DNA of 33,309 bases from assembly GCA_024653305.1 (NCBI GenBank), contig JANLFW010000015.1, positions 1-33,309 on the forward strand, in the 5' to 3' direction. The stretch comes from Candidatus Acetothermia bacterium. Its GTDB lineage: Bacteria; Bipolaricaulota; Bipolaricaulia; Bipolaricaulales; Bipolaricaulaceae. A program made the position numbers and the translations under genes. Of this stretch, positions 24,311 to 33,309 are shown one piece after another. The notes beneath the pieces were generated by a model. It did not search any database and was not told the origin of the DNA. It saw only the letters and a program-made list of their open reading frames with translations. Within the stretch, counting starts at the first letter, position 1, and every line of letters begins with the position of its first letter.

Positions 24311-25009
24311 GTGGTGTGCGTAGAGGACCTGAAGCGGCGGGCGGCGGAGGCCGCGGTGGAGCTGGTGCGGCCGGGGATGGTCATCGGCCTTGGGCACGGC
24401 AGCACCGCCCGCTACGCGCTCCTGCGCCTCGCCGAGCTTGTGAAGGCGGGCACGCTGTGGGACCTCGTTGGGGTGCCGTGTTCGACTCAGGTCGAGGGGG
24501 AGGCACGGCGCCTCGGCATCCCCCTCACCACCCTGGACGAGCACCCTGAGCTGGACCTCACCATCGATGGGGCGGATGAGGTAGACCCCGAGCTGAACCT
24601 GATCAAGGGCGGCGGCGGGGCGCTCCTTCGGGAGAAGATCGTCGCCCAAGCGAGCCGGCGCGAGGTGATCGTGGTGGACGAGGGCAAGCTCTCCCCGGCC
24701 CTGGGGACGCGGAGCCCGGTGCCGGTGGAGGTGGTGCCGTTCGGCTGGAAGACCCAGGCCCGTTACCTGGAGGCGTTGGGGGCCCAGGTCGCCCTACGCG
24801 CTGGGCCGGACGGGGCCCCGGCGAGGACCGATCAGGGGAACTTGATCCTCGACTGTCGGTTCGGCCCGATCGCCCAGCCCGAAGCGCTCGCCCGGAGGCT
24901 GGAGGGCCGGGCCGGGATCGTAGGCCATGGGCTCTTCCTTGGCCTCGCCACCGATCTCATCGTGGCCGGCCGGGACGGGGTCCGCCACGTCCGGCTGGGG
25001 TCTCGGTAG
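24311..25009 (+). CDS. rpiA: Ribose-5-phosphate isomerase A
   Basis: RpiA interconverts ribose 5-phosphate and ribulose 5-phosphate in the pentose phosphate pathway. The product has 232 residues. Typical motifs are the [20 protein letters not shown] stretch with the catalytic aspartates and the [10 protein letters not shown] loop with the catalytic lysine region; [12 protein letters not shown] and VPVEVVPFG follow. The phosphate loop, usually GTGST, reads GHGSTA, so a Thr is replaced by His. Two tandem GTG codons (24311, 24314) are both possible starts. It is divergent from the acyl-CoA synthetase gene and 54 bases ahead of prfA. Confidence 0.95.
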   Translation: MVCVEDLKRRAAEAAVELVRPGMVIGLGHGSTARYALLRLAELVKAGTLWDLVGVPCSTQVEGEARRLGIPLTTLDEHPELDLTIDGADEVDPELNLIKGGGGALLREKIVAQASRREVIVVDEGKLSPALGTRSPVPVEVVPFGWKTQARYLEALGAQVALRAGPDGAPARTDQGNLILDCRFGPIAQPEALARRLEGRAGIVGHGLFLGLATDLIVAGRDGVRHVRLGSR

Positions 25010-25019
25010 ACGGCGTGGG

Positions 25020-25048
25020 TTTACCGGGTCCGTCCGTTCGGCTACCCT
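25020..25048 (+). promoter_or_regulatory. Candidate prfA promoter
   Basis: TTTACC (25020-25025), a 17-base spacer and TACCCT (25043-25048) lie 15 bases before the prfA ATG at 25064. The predicted leader is only about 8 bases and lacks a Shine-Dalgarno sequence. Confidence 0.45.
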
Positions 25049-25063
25049 ACCCCCGATACGCCC

Positions 25064-26152
25064 ATGGACAAGATCCTGGCCCGCGTGGACGACCTCGCCC
25101 GGGAGCTTCGGGAGATCGAGGAAGCCCTGGGACAACCGGGGGCTGCCGGTCGCCCGGATTTCCCGGATCTCTCCCGGCGCTACGCCCGGCTGCGGGAGAT
25201 CGTGGCCAAGGGGGAAGAGCTCAGGCGGGTCCTCGCCGAGATCGCCGAGGAGGAGGACCTCCTCGCCGAAGAGGAGGACGAGGATCTCCGGGACGCGCTC
25301 AAGGAGGAGCTGGAGCGGGACCGGGCGCGGGCGGAGCGGCTCGGGCAGGAGCTGTTGCGGATGTTCCTCCCGGAGAACCTGGACGACCGCAAGAACGCGA
25401 TCCTGGAGATCCGCGCCGGCGCCGGGGGCGAGGAGTCGGCCCTGTTCGCTGCGGACCTGTTCCGCATGTACAGCCGCTATGCGGAGCGGCGGGGCTTTCA
25501 GGTGAGGGTGATGGACTCCCATCCCACCCCGCTTGGCGGGTTCAAGCAGATCGTGTTCGTCGTGGAGGGTAGCGGGGCGTACGGCCGGCTCCGCTACGAG
25601 TCGGGGGTGCACCGGGTGCAGCGGGTCCCGGAGACCGAGGCCAGCGGCCGCATCCACACCTCCACCGCCACCGTGGCCGTGCTGCCCGAGGCGGAGGAGA
25701 TCGAGGTGGACATCGACCCGGCCGACCTCAAGATCGACACGTTCCGCGCGAGCGGCCCTGGCGGCCAGCACATGCAGAAGAACGAGACCGCGGTGCGCAT
25801 CACCCACATCCCCACCGGGATCGTCGTCTCCTGCCAGGACGAACGATCCCAGCACCGCAACCGGGAGCAGGCGCTGCGCGTCCTGCGGGCCAAGCTGCGC
25901 GACATCGAGGAGCAGGAGCGGGAGACCGAGCTCCGGGAAGCCCGGCGGCGCCAGATCGGCAGCGGCGACCGTTCCGAGAAGATCCGGACCTACAACTTCC
26001 CCCAAGCCCGGGTCACCGACCACCGCATCGGCCTCACCGTGCACCAGCTCGCTGCGGTGCTCGATGGCGATCTGGACCTTTTGATCGAGCCCCTGCTCGC
26101 CGAGGAGGCGGCCCGGGCCCTGGCCGTGGATCACCCCCGGCCCCGCTCGTAG
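25064..26152 (+). CDS. prfA: Peptide chain release factor 1
   Basis: RF1 reads UAA and UAG stop codons and triggers release of the finished protein. The 362-residue length is standard. The peptidyl-transferase motif GGQ sits in [20 protein letters not shown]. The stop-codon recognition tripeptide is PET in [18 protein letters not shown], a P-x-T form that marks RF1 rather than RF2. The N-terminal coiled coil is rich in Glu and Arg. Its last 22 bases overlap the convergent smpB gene. No prmC methyltransferase gene follows, although it often does in other bacteria. Confidence 0.97.
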   Translation: MDKILARVDDLARELREIEEALGQPGAAGRPDFPDLSRRYARLREIVAKGEELRRVLAEIAEEEDLLAEEEDEDLRDALKEELERDRARAERLGQELLRMFLPENLDDRKNAILEIRAGAGGEESALFAADLFRMYSRYAERRGFQVRVMDSHPTPLGGFKQIVFVVEGSGAYGRLRYESGVHRVQRVPETEASGRIHTSTATVAVLPEAEEIEVDIDPADLKIDTFRASGPGGQHMQKNETAVRITHIPTGIVVSCQDERSQHRNREQALRVLRAKLRDIEEQERETELREARRRQIGSGDRSEKIRTYNFPQARVTDHRIGLTVHQLAAVLDGDLDLLIEPLLAEEAARALAVDHPRPRS

Positions 26153-26598
26153 CGTTTCATCGCCTCGCGCGCCCGGCGCTCTTCCTCCTCCTCGATCAGC
26201 CGCCGCCGCTTGTCGACCTTGGTCTGGCCCCGGGCCACCCCGAGCTCCACCTTGGCGTAGCCGCGGTCGCTGAAGTACAGAGAGAGGGGGATCAAGGTGT
26301 ACCCGGCGCGGGCGACCTTGCCCGTGAGGCGGGCGATCTCCCGGCGGTGGAGGAGGAGCTTGCGCGGCCGCTCCGGCTCGTGGCCGTACCGGGCGCTGGG
26401 CTCATAGGGGGCGATGTGCATCCCATGGAGCCACACCTCTCCGTCCTTCACCCGGGCGTAGGCCTCGTCCAGGGATACCCGCCCTGCCCGGAGGGACTTC
26501 ACCTCGGACCCGGTGAGGGCGAGGCCGGCCTCGTACTTCTCCTCCACCGCGTAGTCGCGGCGGGCACGGCGGTTCCTGGCCACCACTTGGCGGGTCAT
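26131..26598 (-). CDS. smpB: SsrA-binding protein SmpB
   Basis: SmpB binds tmRNA and brings it to stalled ribosomes. The 155-residue product has the usual pattern: [60 protein letters not shown] and the basic C-terminal tail that enters the mRNA channel. The ATG at 26598 lies 30 bases after the glmS stop on the same strand, so co-transcription is possible, and a TAGCCT hexamer 9 bases upstream may provide a separate start. It overlaps prfA tail to tail by 22 bases. No tmRNA gene is in the window. Confidence 0.96.
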   Translation of the reverse strand: MTRQVVARNRRARRDYAVEEKYEAGLALTGSEVKSLRAGRVSLDEAYARVKDGEVWLHGMHIAPYEPSARYGHEPERPRKLLLHRREIARLTGKVARAGYTLIPLSLYFSDRGYAKVELGVARGQTKVDKRRRLIEEEEERRAREAMKRYERGRG

Positions 26599-26607
26599 GG
26601 CGGAACG

Positions 26608-26613
26608 AGGCTA
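26608..26613 (-). promoter_or_regulatory. Possible -10 element for smpB
   Basis: On the minus strand TAGCCT ends 9 bases before the ATG at 26598, the same spacing as glmS. The match is weak and co-transcription with glmS is also possible. Confidence 0.3.
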
Positions 26614-26628
26614 CCCAAGGTCTTCGCA

Positions 26629-28440
<1,812 letters not shown>

Positions 28441-28449
28441 ACGTACGGC

Positions 28450-28455
28450 ATTATA
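28450..28455 (-). promoter_or_regulatory. Consensus -10 element directly before glmS
   Basis: On the minus strand a perfect TATAAT ends 9 bases before the glmS ATG at 28440. The expected start of transcription is at or very near the ATG. A -35 match is poor. Confidence 0.65.
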
Positions 28456-28547
28456 GCCGAGGGCTTCCGCCGGCAGGCGACGCGGTGGACACCCGGGCCG
28501 GGCGCCGCGCGAACGTAACGCAGGCCATGGTCCGCCGGGGAAGGCAT

Positions 28548-28556
28548 TGCTATAAT
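28548..28556 (+). promoter_or_regulatory. Extended -10 promoter of the DUF151 gene
   Basis: TGCTATAAT is a perfect extended -10 element. It would give a leader of about 33 bases that contains the AGAGGAGG ribosome-binding site before the ATG at 28596. The -35 region is weak, as is common with extended -10 promoters. Confidence 0.65.
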
Positions 28557-28595
28557 GGCAGGGAAAGTACGACGGGGAAGAAGAGGAGGCTAGTG

Positions 28596-29075
28596 ATGCG
28601 CGAAGCGGAGGTGAGGGCGCTTCTTCTTGATCCGACGACGAAGACGCCTGTGTTGCTCCTCAAGGACCGGAACTCCTCGAAGGCGATGCCCATCTGGATT
28701 GGAGAGCCCGAGGCGATGTCCATCGCCCTCGAGCTCCAGGGCCATGCCTTCCCCCGTCCGTTGTCACACGACCTGATGAAGCGCTTGCTTGAGGCGTTGG
28801 GCGGGGCGCTGGAGCGGGTCGTGATCTCCAGCGTCAAAGAAACCACGTACTACGCGACGCTGGTGGTGCGGGACGGGGGGGGCGAACTCAAGGAGATCGA
28901 CGCCCGGCCTTCCGACGCCGTGGCCCTGGCGTTGCGCACGCGGTCGCCCATCTACATCGAGGAAGAGGTGTTCGAGCAGTCGGCCATCGAATCTCCATTC
29001 GGCGATGAGGAGCGGTTCGAGGAGTTCGTGGACCGGGAGCTCCGGCTTTCCGAGTTCAAGCGCCTGGCGGGGTGA
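28596..29075 (+). CDS. Bifunctional nuclease family protein (DUF151)
   Basis: This 159-residue protein belongs to the DUF151/BFN family, members of which have been reported to cut DNA and RNA; their cellular role is not well known. Family marks are PVLLLKDRNSSKAMPIWIGE followed by AMSIALELQG, the RPLSHDLMKRLLEALGG stretch, and DARPSDAVALALRTRSPIY. The acidic C-terminal tail carries a UVR-like helical stretch in similar proteins; here it ends FEEFVDRELRLSEFKRLAG. The ATG at 28596 has a strong AGAGGAGG site. It overlaps the convergent LolA-like gene by 20 bases. Confidence 0.92.
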   Translation: MREAEVRALLLDPTTKTPVLLLKDRNSSKAMPIWIGEPEAMSIALELQGHAFPRPLSHDLMKRLLEALGGALERVVISSVKETTYYATLVVRDGGGELKEIDARPSDAVALALRTRSPIYIEEEVFEQSAIESPFGDEERFEEFVDRELRLSEFKRLAG

Positions 29076-29748
29076 GGCCAGGCCGGAGCCATTGGCCGGG
29101 CAGGGGGTCGAGGGACAGCAAATCCCGCAACTCCACGCCCGGGTTTATTGTCAGCTCCAATATGGAGATGTGAAGAAGTTCGTCACCTTGAGCGCTGAAT
29201 AAGACGATCTCCCGGGGCAGCCCGGTGGTCTCTTCCAGCCTGAGCAGCACCCGATGTGCGGCGCCCAGTCGGCCCTGCACCTCCAGCGTCCCTTCCTCGG
29301 GCGCGGTGACCTTGACCTGGCCGAGCCGCACCGCCAACCGGAGCTGATCCAAGCTGATGGTCGGGAGCAGCGCTTCCAGGTTGGCCGAGGTGAGGCGGGT
29401 TTCGATGCCGAGATCGATCCGGGGTCGGTAGTGAACGAGGAGCCAACCGTCGGGCACGGGGCGCAGGGCGTAGATCTCCCCGGCCACTTCCTCCGGGGCA
29501 AGCAGGTCCGCGCGCAGAGCCCAATTGCTCAGGTAAAGCAAACGTACCTCGAGCTCATGTTCTCCGGATCTCCGCAGCGCGACACGGGCAGACAGGTCCC
29601 GCACCCCGGCCCACGTGTCCAGGAGGGCGAGCAGTTTCCCGGCGGGGCGGTCTGGAGCCAGGGGCTCGATCAGCGGCCACAGCATCACCGTGAGCCCGAC
29701 CAGGGCCCCGAGGATGCCCACCGTGAGAATCAACCACCACGGGTTCAT
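29056..29748 (-). CDS. Membrane-anchored LolA-like protein
   Basis: The 230-residue product starts with an uncleaved-looking membrane segment (WWLILTVGILGALVGLTVML) and then a soluble domain rich in beta strands. The pattern LLDTWAGVRDLSARVALRR, LRADLLAPEEVAGEIYALRP, LRLEETTGLPREIVLFSAQG resembles the LolA/RseB fold that binds lipid or lipoprotein. I do not see a lipobox. The likeness is by pattern only and the role is uncertain; no LolCDE genes are nearby. A TATCAT hexamer 6 bases before the ATG suggests a leaderless message. It is divergent from pgk and overlaps the DUF151 gene by 20 bases. Confidence 0.6.
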   Translation of the reverse strand: MNPWWLILTVGILGALVGLTVMLWPLIEPLAPDRPAGKLLALLDTWAGVRDLSARVALRRSGEHELEVRLLYLSNWALRADLLAPEEVAGEIYALRPVPDGWLLVHYRPRIDLGIETRLTSANLEALLPTISLDQLRLAVRLGQVKVTAPEEGTLEVQGRLGAAHRVLLRLEETTGLPREIVLFSAQGDELLHISILELTINPGVELRDLLSLDPLPGQWLRPGLTPPGA

Positions 29749-29754
29749 GACCCG

Positions 29755-29760
29755 ATGATA
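29755..29760 (-). promoter_or_regulatory. -10 element before the LolA-like gene
   Basis: On the minus strand TATCAT (5 of 6 matches) ends 6 bases before the ATG at 29748. No Shine-Dalgarno sequence or clear -35 element is seen. Confidence 0.45.
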
Positions 29761-29781
29761 CCCCGGCGCGGGTGGGGGTGG

Positions 29782-29810
29782 TTGTCGGCCGGTACAGGCC
29801 GGTCTAGAAT
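29782..29810 (+). promoter_or_regulatory. pgk promoter
   Basis: TTGTCG (29782-29787), a 17-base spacer and TAGAAT (29805-29810) form a good sigma-70-type promoter. Start codons lie only 9 bases (GTG 29820) and 12 bases (ATG 29823) downstream. Confidence 0.65.
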
Positions 29811-29819
29811 TGGTTTTGG

Positions 29820-31010
29820 GTGATGTCCATGAAACTTCGCACGATCAGGGACTTGGACGCACGGGAGCGCAAGGTCTTCCTCCGGGCGGACTTCAACGTA
29901 CCGCTTGCTCAGGGGCGGGTGGCCGACGATACCCGCATCCGGGCGGCTCTGCCCACCCTTTGCTGGCTGCTGGACCGGGGGGCCAAGGTGGCGGTGTGTT
30001 CCCACCTTGGTCGGCCGGACGGCCAGGTGGTGGAGGGGCTGCGCATGGCCCCGGTGGCGGCCCGGCTGGGGGAGCTCCTCGGCCAGCCGGTGCCCGCTTT
30101 GCGGGACTACGTTGGGGATGAGGTGCGAAGGGCGATGGCTGGGCTCAACCGGGGCGAGGTGGTGATGCTGGAGAACGTGCGGTTCCATCCGGGCGAGGAG
30201 GCCAACGACCCGGAGTTCGCCCGCGAGCTTGCCGCTCCGTTCGACGTTTTCGTGAACGATGCCTTTGCCACCGCCCACCGCGCCCACGCCTCCACGGTGG
30301 GGGTGGCCCGCCACCTCCCGGCCTATGCCGGGTTCCTCATGGAGCGAGAGGTGGAGGTGCTCGGGGGGCTGCGGGAGAACCCGCGCCGGCCGTACTACGT
30401 GCTCGTGGGCGGCAAGAAGGCCAAGGACAAGCTGGGGGTGCTCACCGATCTCCTGGGGCAGGTGGACGGGTTCCTCATTGGCGGTGGGGTGGCGTTCACG
30501 TTCCTTGTGGCCAAGGGGCACGAGGTGGGGCGGTCGGTGGTGGATGCGGAACTGGTGGGCACGATCAAGGACCTCGTCCGCAAGGCGGAGGAACGGGGCA
30601 CGCGGATCTTCCTCCCGGTGGACGTGGTGGTGGCCAGGGAGCTCGCGGCGAAGGCGGAGACGCGGGTGGTGCCGACGGAGGCGATCCCTGCAGGGTGGAT
30701 GGGGCTGGACATCGGCCCAGCCACGGCGGCGGCGTTCGCCAAGGTCTTCCAGGAGGCGGGCACGGTGGTGTGGACCGGGCCGATGGGGGCATTCGAGTAC
30801 GCCCCGTTCGCCAAGGGCTCGGAGGCCGTGGCCAAGGCGCTGGCGAGCTCCTCGGCGTTCACCGTGGTCGGGGGCGGGGAGACCGGGGAACTGGTGGAGA
30901 AGCTGGGGCTGGCCGGGGAGTTCGGGTACGTGTCCACCGGTGGCGGGGCAACCCTGGACTTCCTGCGCGGGAAGTCGATGCCGGCGCTGGAGCCCCTGTG
31001 GGCCGCCTAG
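29820..31010 (+). CDS. pgk: Phosphoglycerate kinase
   Basis: Pgk transfers phosphate from 1,3-bisphosphoglycerate to ADP in glycolysis. The 396-residue product has the N-domain motifs RKVFLRADFNVPL, VAVCSHLGRPDG, VVMLENVRFHPGEE and VNDAFATAHRAHAST, and the nucleotide domain with VGGKKAKDKLGVL, FLIGGGVAFTFL, VWTGPMGAFEY and VVGGGETGELVEKLG. GGGET stands in place of the more common GGGDS. Three starts are close together (GTG 29820, ATG 29823, ATG 29829); the -10 element at 29805-29810 makes a leaderless or nearly leaderless message likely. A glycine tRNA gene follows 37 bases after the stop. Confidence 0.97.
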   Translation: MMSMKLRTIRDLDARERKVFLRADFNVPLAQGRVADDTRIRAALPTLCWLLDRGAKVAVCSHLGRPDGQVVEGLRMAPVAARLGELLGQPVPALRDYVGDEVRRAMAGLNRGEVVMLENVRFHPGEEANDPEFARELAAPFDVFVNDAFATAHRAHASTVGVARHLPAYAGFLMEREVEVLGGLRENPRRPYYVLVGGKKAKDKLGVLTDLLGQVDGFLIGGGVAFTFLVAKGHEVGRSVVDAELVGTIKDLVRKAEERGTRIFLPVDVVVARELAAKAETRVVPTEAIPAGWMGLDIGPATAAAFAKVFQEAGTVVWTGPMGAFEYAPFAKGSEAVAKALASSSAFTVVGGGETGELVEKLGLAGEFGYVSTGGGATLDFLRGKSMPALEPLWAA

Positions 31011-31030
31011 CCGGAGGGTTCGGGGGCGCG

Positions 31031-31036
31031 TATAAT
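31031..31036 (+). promoter_or_regulatory. -10 element of the tRNA-Gly gene
   Basis: A perfect TATAAT ends 11 bases before the mature tRNA 5' end. The -35 region overlaps the pgk stop codon and is weak. Confidence 0.65.
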
Positions 31037-31047
31037 CCGGGGCGTAG

Positions 31048-31123
31048 GCGGGCATAGCTCAGCTGGTAGAGCGTCGGCTTCCCAAGCCGAAGGCCGCGGG
31101 TTCGATCCCCGTTGCCCGCTCCA
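31048..31123 (+). tRNA. tRNA-Gly (anticodon CCC)
   Basis: The 76 bases fold into a full cloverleaf. The acceptor arms GCGGGCA and TGCCCGC pair exactly. The D arm contains AGCTGGTAGA, the anticodon loop TTCCCAA gives CCC, which reads GGG, and the T loop is TTCGATC in a GCGGG/CCCGT stem. The 3' CCA is encoded in the gene. It has its own TATAAT and lies between pgk and the DNA glycosylase gene. Confidence 0.96.
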
Positions 31124-31143
31124 AAGGCCTGCGGAGGTGCGCG

Positions 31144-31752
31144 TTGCCAACCTGTTCGGTGGACCTTTCCCTTGCCGACCTTGCTGCCTGCGTTCGGGGC
31201 TGCACCCGGTGCCCCCTTGGGGCGACGCGGCGCAACCTCGTGTTCGGCGAGGGGAACCCCCACGCCGAGCTCATGTTCGTCGGCGAGGGGCCGGGTGAGG
31301 TGGAGGACGAGACCGGTCGTCCGTTCGTGGGCCCGGCCGGACAGCTCCTGACCCAGGTCCTGAACGCGGTGAGCTTGTCCCGGGAACAGGTGTACATCAC
31401 CAACGTGGTGAAGTGTCGGCCGCCGGGGAACCGGGTCCCGACCCGCTCGGAGATGGAGGCATGCTGGGAGTGGCTCGCTGCCCAGATCGCGCTGATCCGG
31501 CCGCGGATCATCGTGACCCTGGGCAACACCCCGACCCAGTGGTTCCTCGGCAAGAACGAGGGCATCGGGCAACTGCGGGGGCGGTTCTACCGGTGGAAGG
31601 GGGGCATCGAGGTGTTCCCCATGTTCCACCCGAGCTTCCTTCTCAGGAACCCGAGCAAGGTCAAAGGGAGCCCCAAGCATCTGACATGGTTGGACATCCA
31701 GGCGGTGAAGGACAGGACCTCGTTCCTCCGCTGCCCGACCCCAACAGCCTGA
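31144..31752 (+). CDS. Uracil-DNA glycosylase, family 4 (Fe-S)
   Basis: Family 4 enzymes remove uracil from DNA and carry a 4Fe-4S cluster; they are common in thermophiles. The 202-residue product has the N-terminal cluster pair Cys20 and Cys23 in RGCTRCPLGATR, later cysteines in NVVKCRPPGNR and EACWEWL, motif A GEGPGEVEDETGRPFVGPAG and motif B MFHPSFLLR. The TTG at 31144 follows a GGAGG site and gives the usual start; no ATG is suitable. It lies 20 bases after the tRNA. Its 3' end overlaps the possible start of the TPR gene. Confidence 0.93.
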   Translation: MPTCSVDLSLADLAACVRGCTRCPLGATRRNLVFGEGNPHAELMFVGEGPGEVEDETGRPFVGPAGQLLTQVLNAVSLSREQVYITNVVKCRPPGNRVPTRSEMEACWEWLAAQIALIRPRIIVTLGNTPTQWFLGKNEGIGQLRGRFYRWKGGIEVFPMFHPSFLLRNPSKVKGSPKHLTWLDIQAVKDRTSFLRCPTPTA

Positions 31753-32213
31753 GCGCCGGGGACCGGGAGCGGGTGGTGGCCCAGGCCTTGGCCCGGGCGG
31801 AGGAGCTGCGCCGGGGGCGCCGGTACAAGGAAGGCATCGACCTCCTCGTGGACGTGCTGAGCTATGGGCTCGACAAGGCCCAGGTCTACTTCCGCCTTGG
31901 CAACCTCTACTTCGACGCCGGGGATCTCGGCCGGGCCGAGTACGCGTACCAGCGGGCGATCCAGGAGGACCCCAAGCACGCCGCCGCCCACCACAACCTG
32001 GGGGTCGTCTACCGCCGCCAGAAGAAGATCTCCCAGTCCGTGAAGATGCTGAAGAAGGCGCGGTCCCTCGAGCTTCGCTACCCGCGTCGGGTTCCGCTTT
32101 CCCCGGAGCAGAAGCGGGTGGTCAAGCGGCTGGCCCTGCCGATGATGCTCGTGCCCGTGGCGATCCTGGCGATCATCCTGCTCGTGTTCTGGCTGGTGGA
32201 CCGGCTCACCTAG
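31686..32213 (+). CDS. Tail-anchored TPR protein
   Basis: A small protein of about 175 residues with tetratricopeptide repeats, which are protein-binding modules: LARAEELRRGRRYKEGIDLL, then AQVYFRLGNLYFDAGDLG and AAAHHNLGVVYRRQKKISQS. A single hydrophobic segment follows at the end (MMLVPVAILAIILLVFWLV), so it is probably held in the membrane by its C-terminus with the repeats in the cytoplasm. The start is uncertain: the ATG at 31686 overlaps the glycosylase gene by 67 bases, and a GTG near 31771 would begin just at the first repeat. It overlaps the convergent ThiF-type gene by 8 bases. Partner unknown. Confidence 0.75.
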   Translation: MVGHPGGEGQDLVPPLPDPNSLSAGDRERVVAQALARAEELRRGRRYKEGIDLLVDVLSYGLDKAQVYFRLGNLYFDAGDLGRAEYAYQRAIQEDPKHAAAHHNLGVVYRRQKKISQSVKMLKKARSLELRYPRRVPLSPEQKRVVKRLALPMMLVPVAILAIILLVFWLVDRLT

Positions 32214-33207
32214 ACAGGTACTGGTCGTACAGGGCTTGGGCCCGCTTCGGGTCGCGGACCCCCTTGACCAGGGCCCGCCCATCCGGGAACACGGTCAGCG
32301 CGACCTCCCCGATCTGGGCCACGAGCAGCCCCTTTTCCAGCCGTACCTCGCCCAAGGGGGCGAGCCGGGCGGCCAAGTGCGCCAGGTCCGAGGGCCCGCG
32401 GTGCCTCGGCAACACCTGGATCGCATCCCCGCACAGCACGCTCGTCTCGGACCCCTGGGCCAGGAACTCGAACCGCCGCTCCCCACAGGTGGGGCAGCCA
32501 GCGGCCCGCGCCACCGTCACCCGCTCCGCGCGGTGGGTCCACAGGTCCAGGTGGAGGAGCTCCCCGGGGCGGAGGTCCGGGCTGCGGGTGAGGACCTGGA
32601 TCGCGGTGGCCGCCTGGATCGCGGCCAGGGCTTGGGGCACCGGCCCGAGGATCCCGCTCTCGGCGCAGGTGGGCAGCGCCCCGGGGGCCGGGGGCGTGGG
32701 GAACAGGCATCGCAGGCATGGCCCCTGTCCGGGCACGATGGCCATGGTCATCCCGTACGTGGCGAGCACCGCGGTGTAGATCCAGGGGAGCCTGTGCTTC
32801 ACGCACGCGTCGTTCACGAGGTAGCGGGTCTCCAGGTTGTCCAACCCGTCCACGACGAGGTCCACCTTGGGGACGAGCTCCTCGGCGAGGGTGGGCCCGA
32901 GGTGGGCGGTGTAAGGGATGAGCTCGGCCTCCGGATCGATCCGGAGGAGGGCCTCGGCCGTGGCCTCCGCCTTGGGGCGGCCGAGGTCGGCGGGGGTGAG
33001 CAGGGCCACCCGGTGTAGGTTATGGACCTCCACCACATCCCGGTCCACGAGGAGGAGCCGGCGCACCCCGGCCCGCAGCAGGGCCTCCGCGGTGTGGGTG
33101 CCCAAGGCCCCACACCCGGCCACGAGGGCCCGCGCCTCCCTGAGCCGGCGCTGTCCTTGCGGCCCGAGTTGCGGCAGGATCGTCTGGCGGATGAACCGTT
33201 CGTCCAT
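32206..33207 (-). CDS. ThiF/MoeB-family E1-like adenylyltransferase
   Basis: These enzymes adenylate the C-terminal Gly-Gly of ubiquitin-like sulfur carriers such as MoaD or ThiS. The 333-residue product starts MDERFIRQTILPQLG, has the nucleotide motif GCGALGTHTAEALLRAG, VDRDVVEVHNLHR and VDGLDNLETRYLVNDAC, the zinc pairs CLRC and CPTC, and the candidate active cysteine in PTCAESGILGP. About 85 further residues form a C-terminal domain seen in some HesA/MoeB/ThiF proteins. The start may be ATG 33207 or ATG 33219; neither has a ribosome-binding site. The moaD product in this window ends in Gly-Gly and is a candidate partner, but thiamine synthesis is not excluded. Bases 33220-33309 hold nothing else that I can support. 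Confidence 0.88.
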   Translation of the reverse strand: MDERFIRQTILPQLGPQGQRRLREARALVAGCGALGTHTAEALLRAGVRRLLLVDRDVVEVHNLHRVALLTPADLGRPKAEATAEALLRIDPEAELIPYTAHLGPTLAEELVPKVDLVVDGLDNLETRYLVNDACVKHRLPWIYTAVLATYGMTMAIVPGQGPCLRCLFPTPPAPGALPTCAESGILGPVPQALAAIQAATAIQVLTRSPDLRPGELLHLDLWTHRAERVTVARAAGCPTCGERRFEFLAQGSETSVLCGDAIQVLPRHRGPSDLAHLAARLAPLGEVRLEKGLLVAQIGEVALTVFPDGRALVKGVRDPKRAQALYDQYLSR

Positions 33208-33309
33208 CGCGGTGTACATTGTTTCGCGAGCGGGGGTCCCGGGCAACTCCGGCCGTGGGCACTCGTTTGGCGCAAAGAGCGCGGAGGAAACAGGGGATAG
33301 GCGTCGCCC

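Noticed and set aside
28441-28595. glmS ribozyme or riboswitch upstream of glmS
   Set aside because: The -10 element is only 9 bases from the ATG, leaving no leader for a structured RNA.

Overview
This is a very GC-rich bacterial chromosomal window, packed with housekeeping genes. Nearly every gene has a recognisable family, intergenic gaps are mostly under 120 bases, and many starts and stops overlap. The gene set points to an anaerobic, possibly thermophilic bacterium: an aldehyde:ferredoxin oxidoreductase with pterin-cofactor genes, an ADP-forming acyl-CoA synthetase, an M42 aminopeptidase, a family 4 Fe-S uracil-DNA glycosylase and no respiratory genes. A deep-branching lineage such as Bipolaricaulota (Acetothermia) would fit, but this is inference; no rRNA is present to settle it.

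Layout. Bases 1-1116 are a decayed accessory patch: an IS110-family transposase remnant with its centre deleted, then coding-like fragments that I cannot name. Next, on the minus strand, come an SH3-like lipoprotein (1117-1821) and a NikR metal regulator (2042-2452). Divergent from nikR runs a coupled plus-strand set, uvrA-rmuC-aor-mobB, followed by moaD and an orphan MalK-type ATPase (2571-10260), closed by a strong hairpin. The minus strand then carries rnpA-greA-lysS-PAP2-aminotransferase (14528 down to 10322). Divergent from rnpA is a five-gene coupled operon, pyk-xseA-xseB-trxB-acyl-CoA ligase (14609-20074). A minus-strand operon follows: ADP-forming acyl-CoA synthetase with a GNAT tail, M42 peptidase and acylphosphatase. 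Then come rpiA and prfA (+), glmS and smpB (-), a DUF151 nuclease (+), a LolA-like membrane-anchored protein (-), and pgk, tRNA-Gly(CCC), family 4 UDG and a tail-anchored TPR protein (+). A ThiF/MoeB E1-like enzyme (-) ends the window.

How the genes fit together. AOR, MobB, MoaD and the ThiF/MoeB protein are parts of a molybdo/tungstopterin pathway and its client enzyme. AOR would yield reduced ferredoxin and a carboxylate. The acyl-CoA synthetase would make ATP from acyl-CoA. Pyk, Pgk and RpiA provide central carbon flow. The thioredoxin reductase lacks the usual NADPH-binding arginine motif, so a ferredoxin-linked electron source is a reasonable hypothesis. UvrA, RmuC, XseAB and the UDG are repair functions scattered among metabolic genes.

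Most notable points: an rnpA frame with no stop codon until after the whole of greA; a repeated pattern of a -10 hexamer 6-9 bases before a start codon without a Shine-Dalgarno sequence, suggesting leaderless mRNAs; the altered thioredoxin reductase; and an altered ABC signature in UvrA. I saw no CRISPR array, prophage or clearly new multi-gene defence system.
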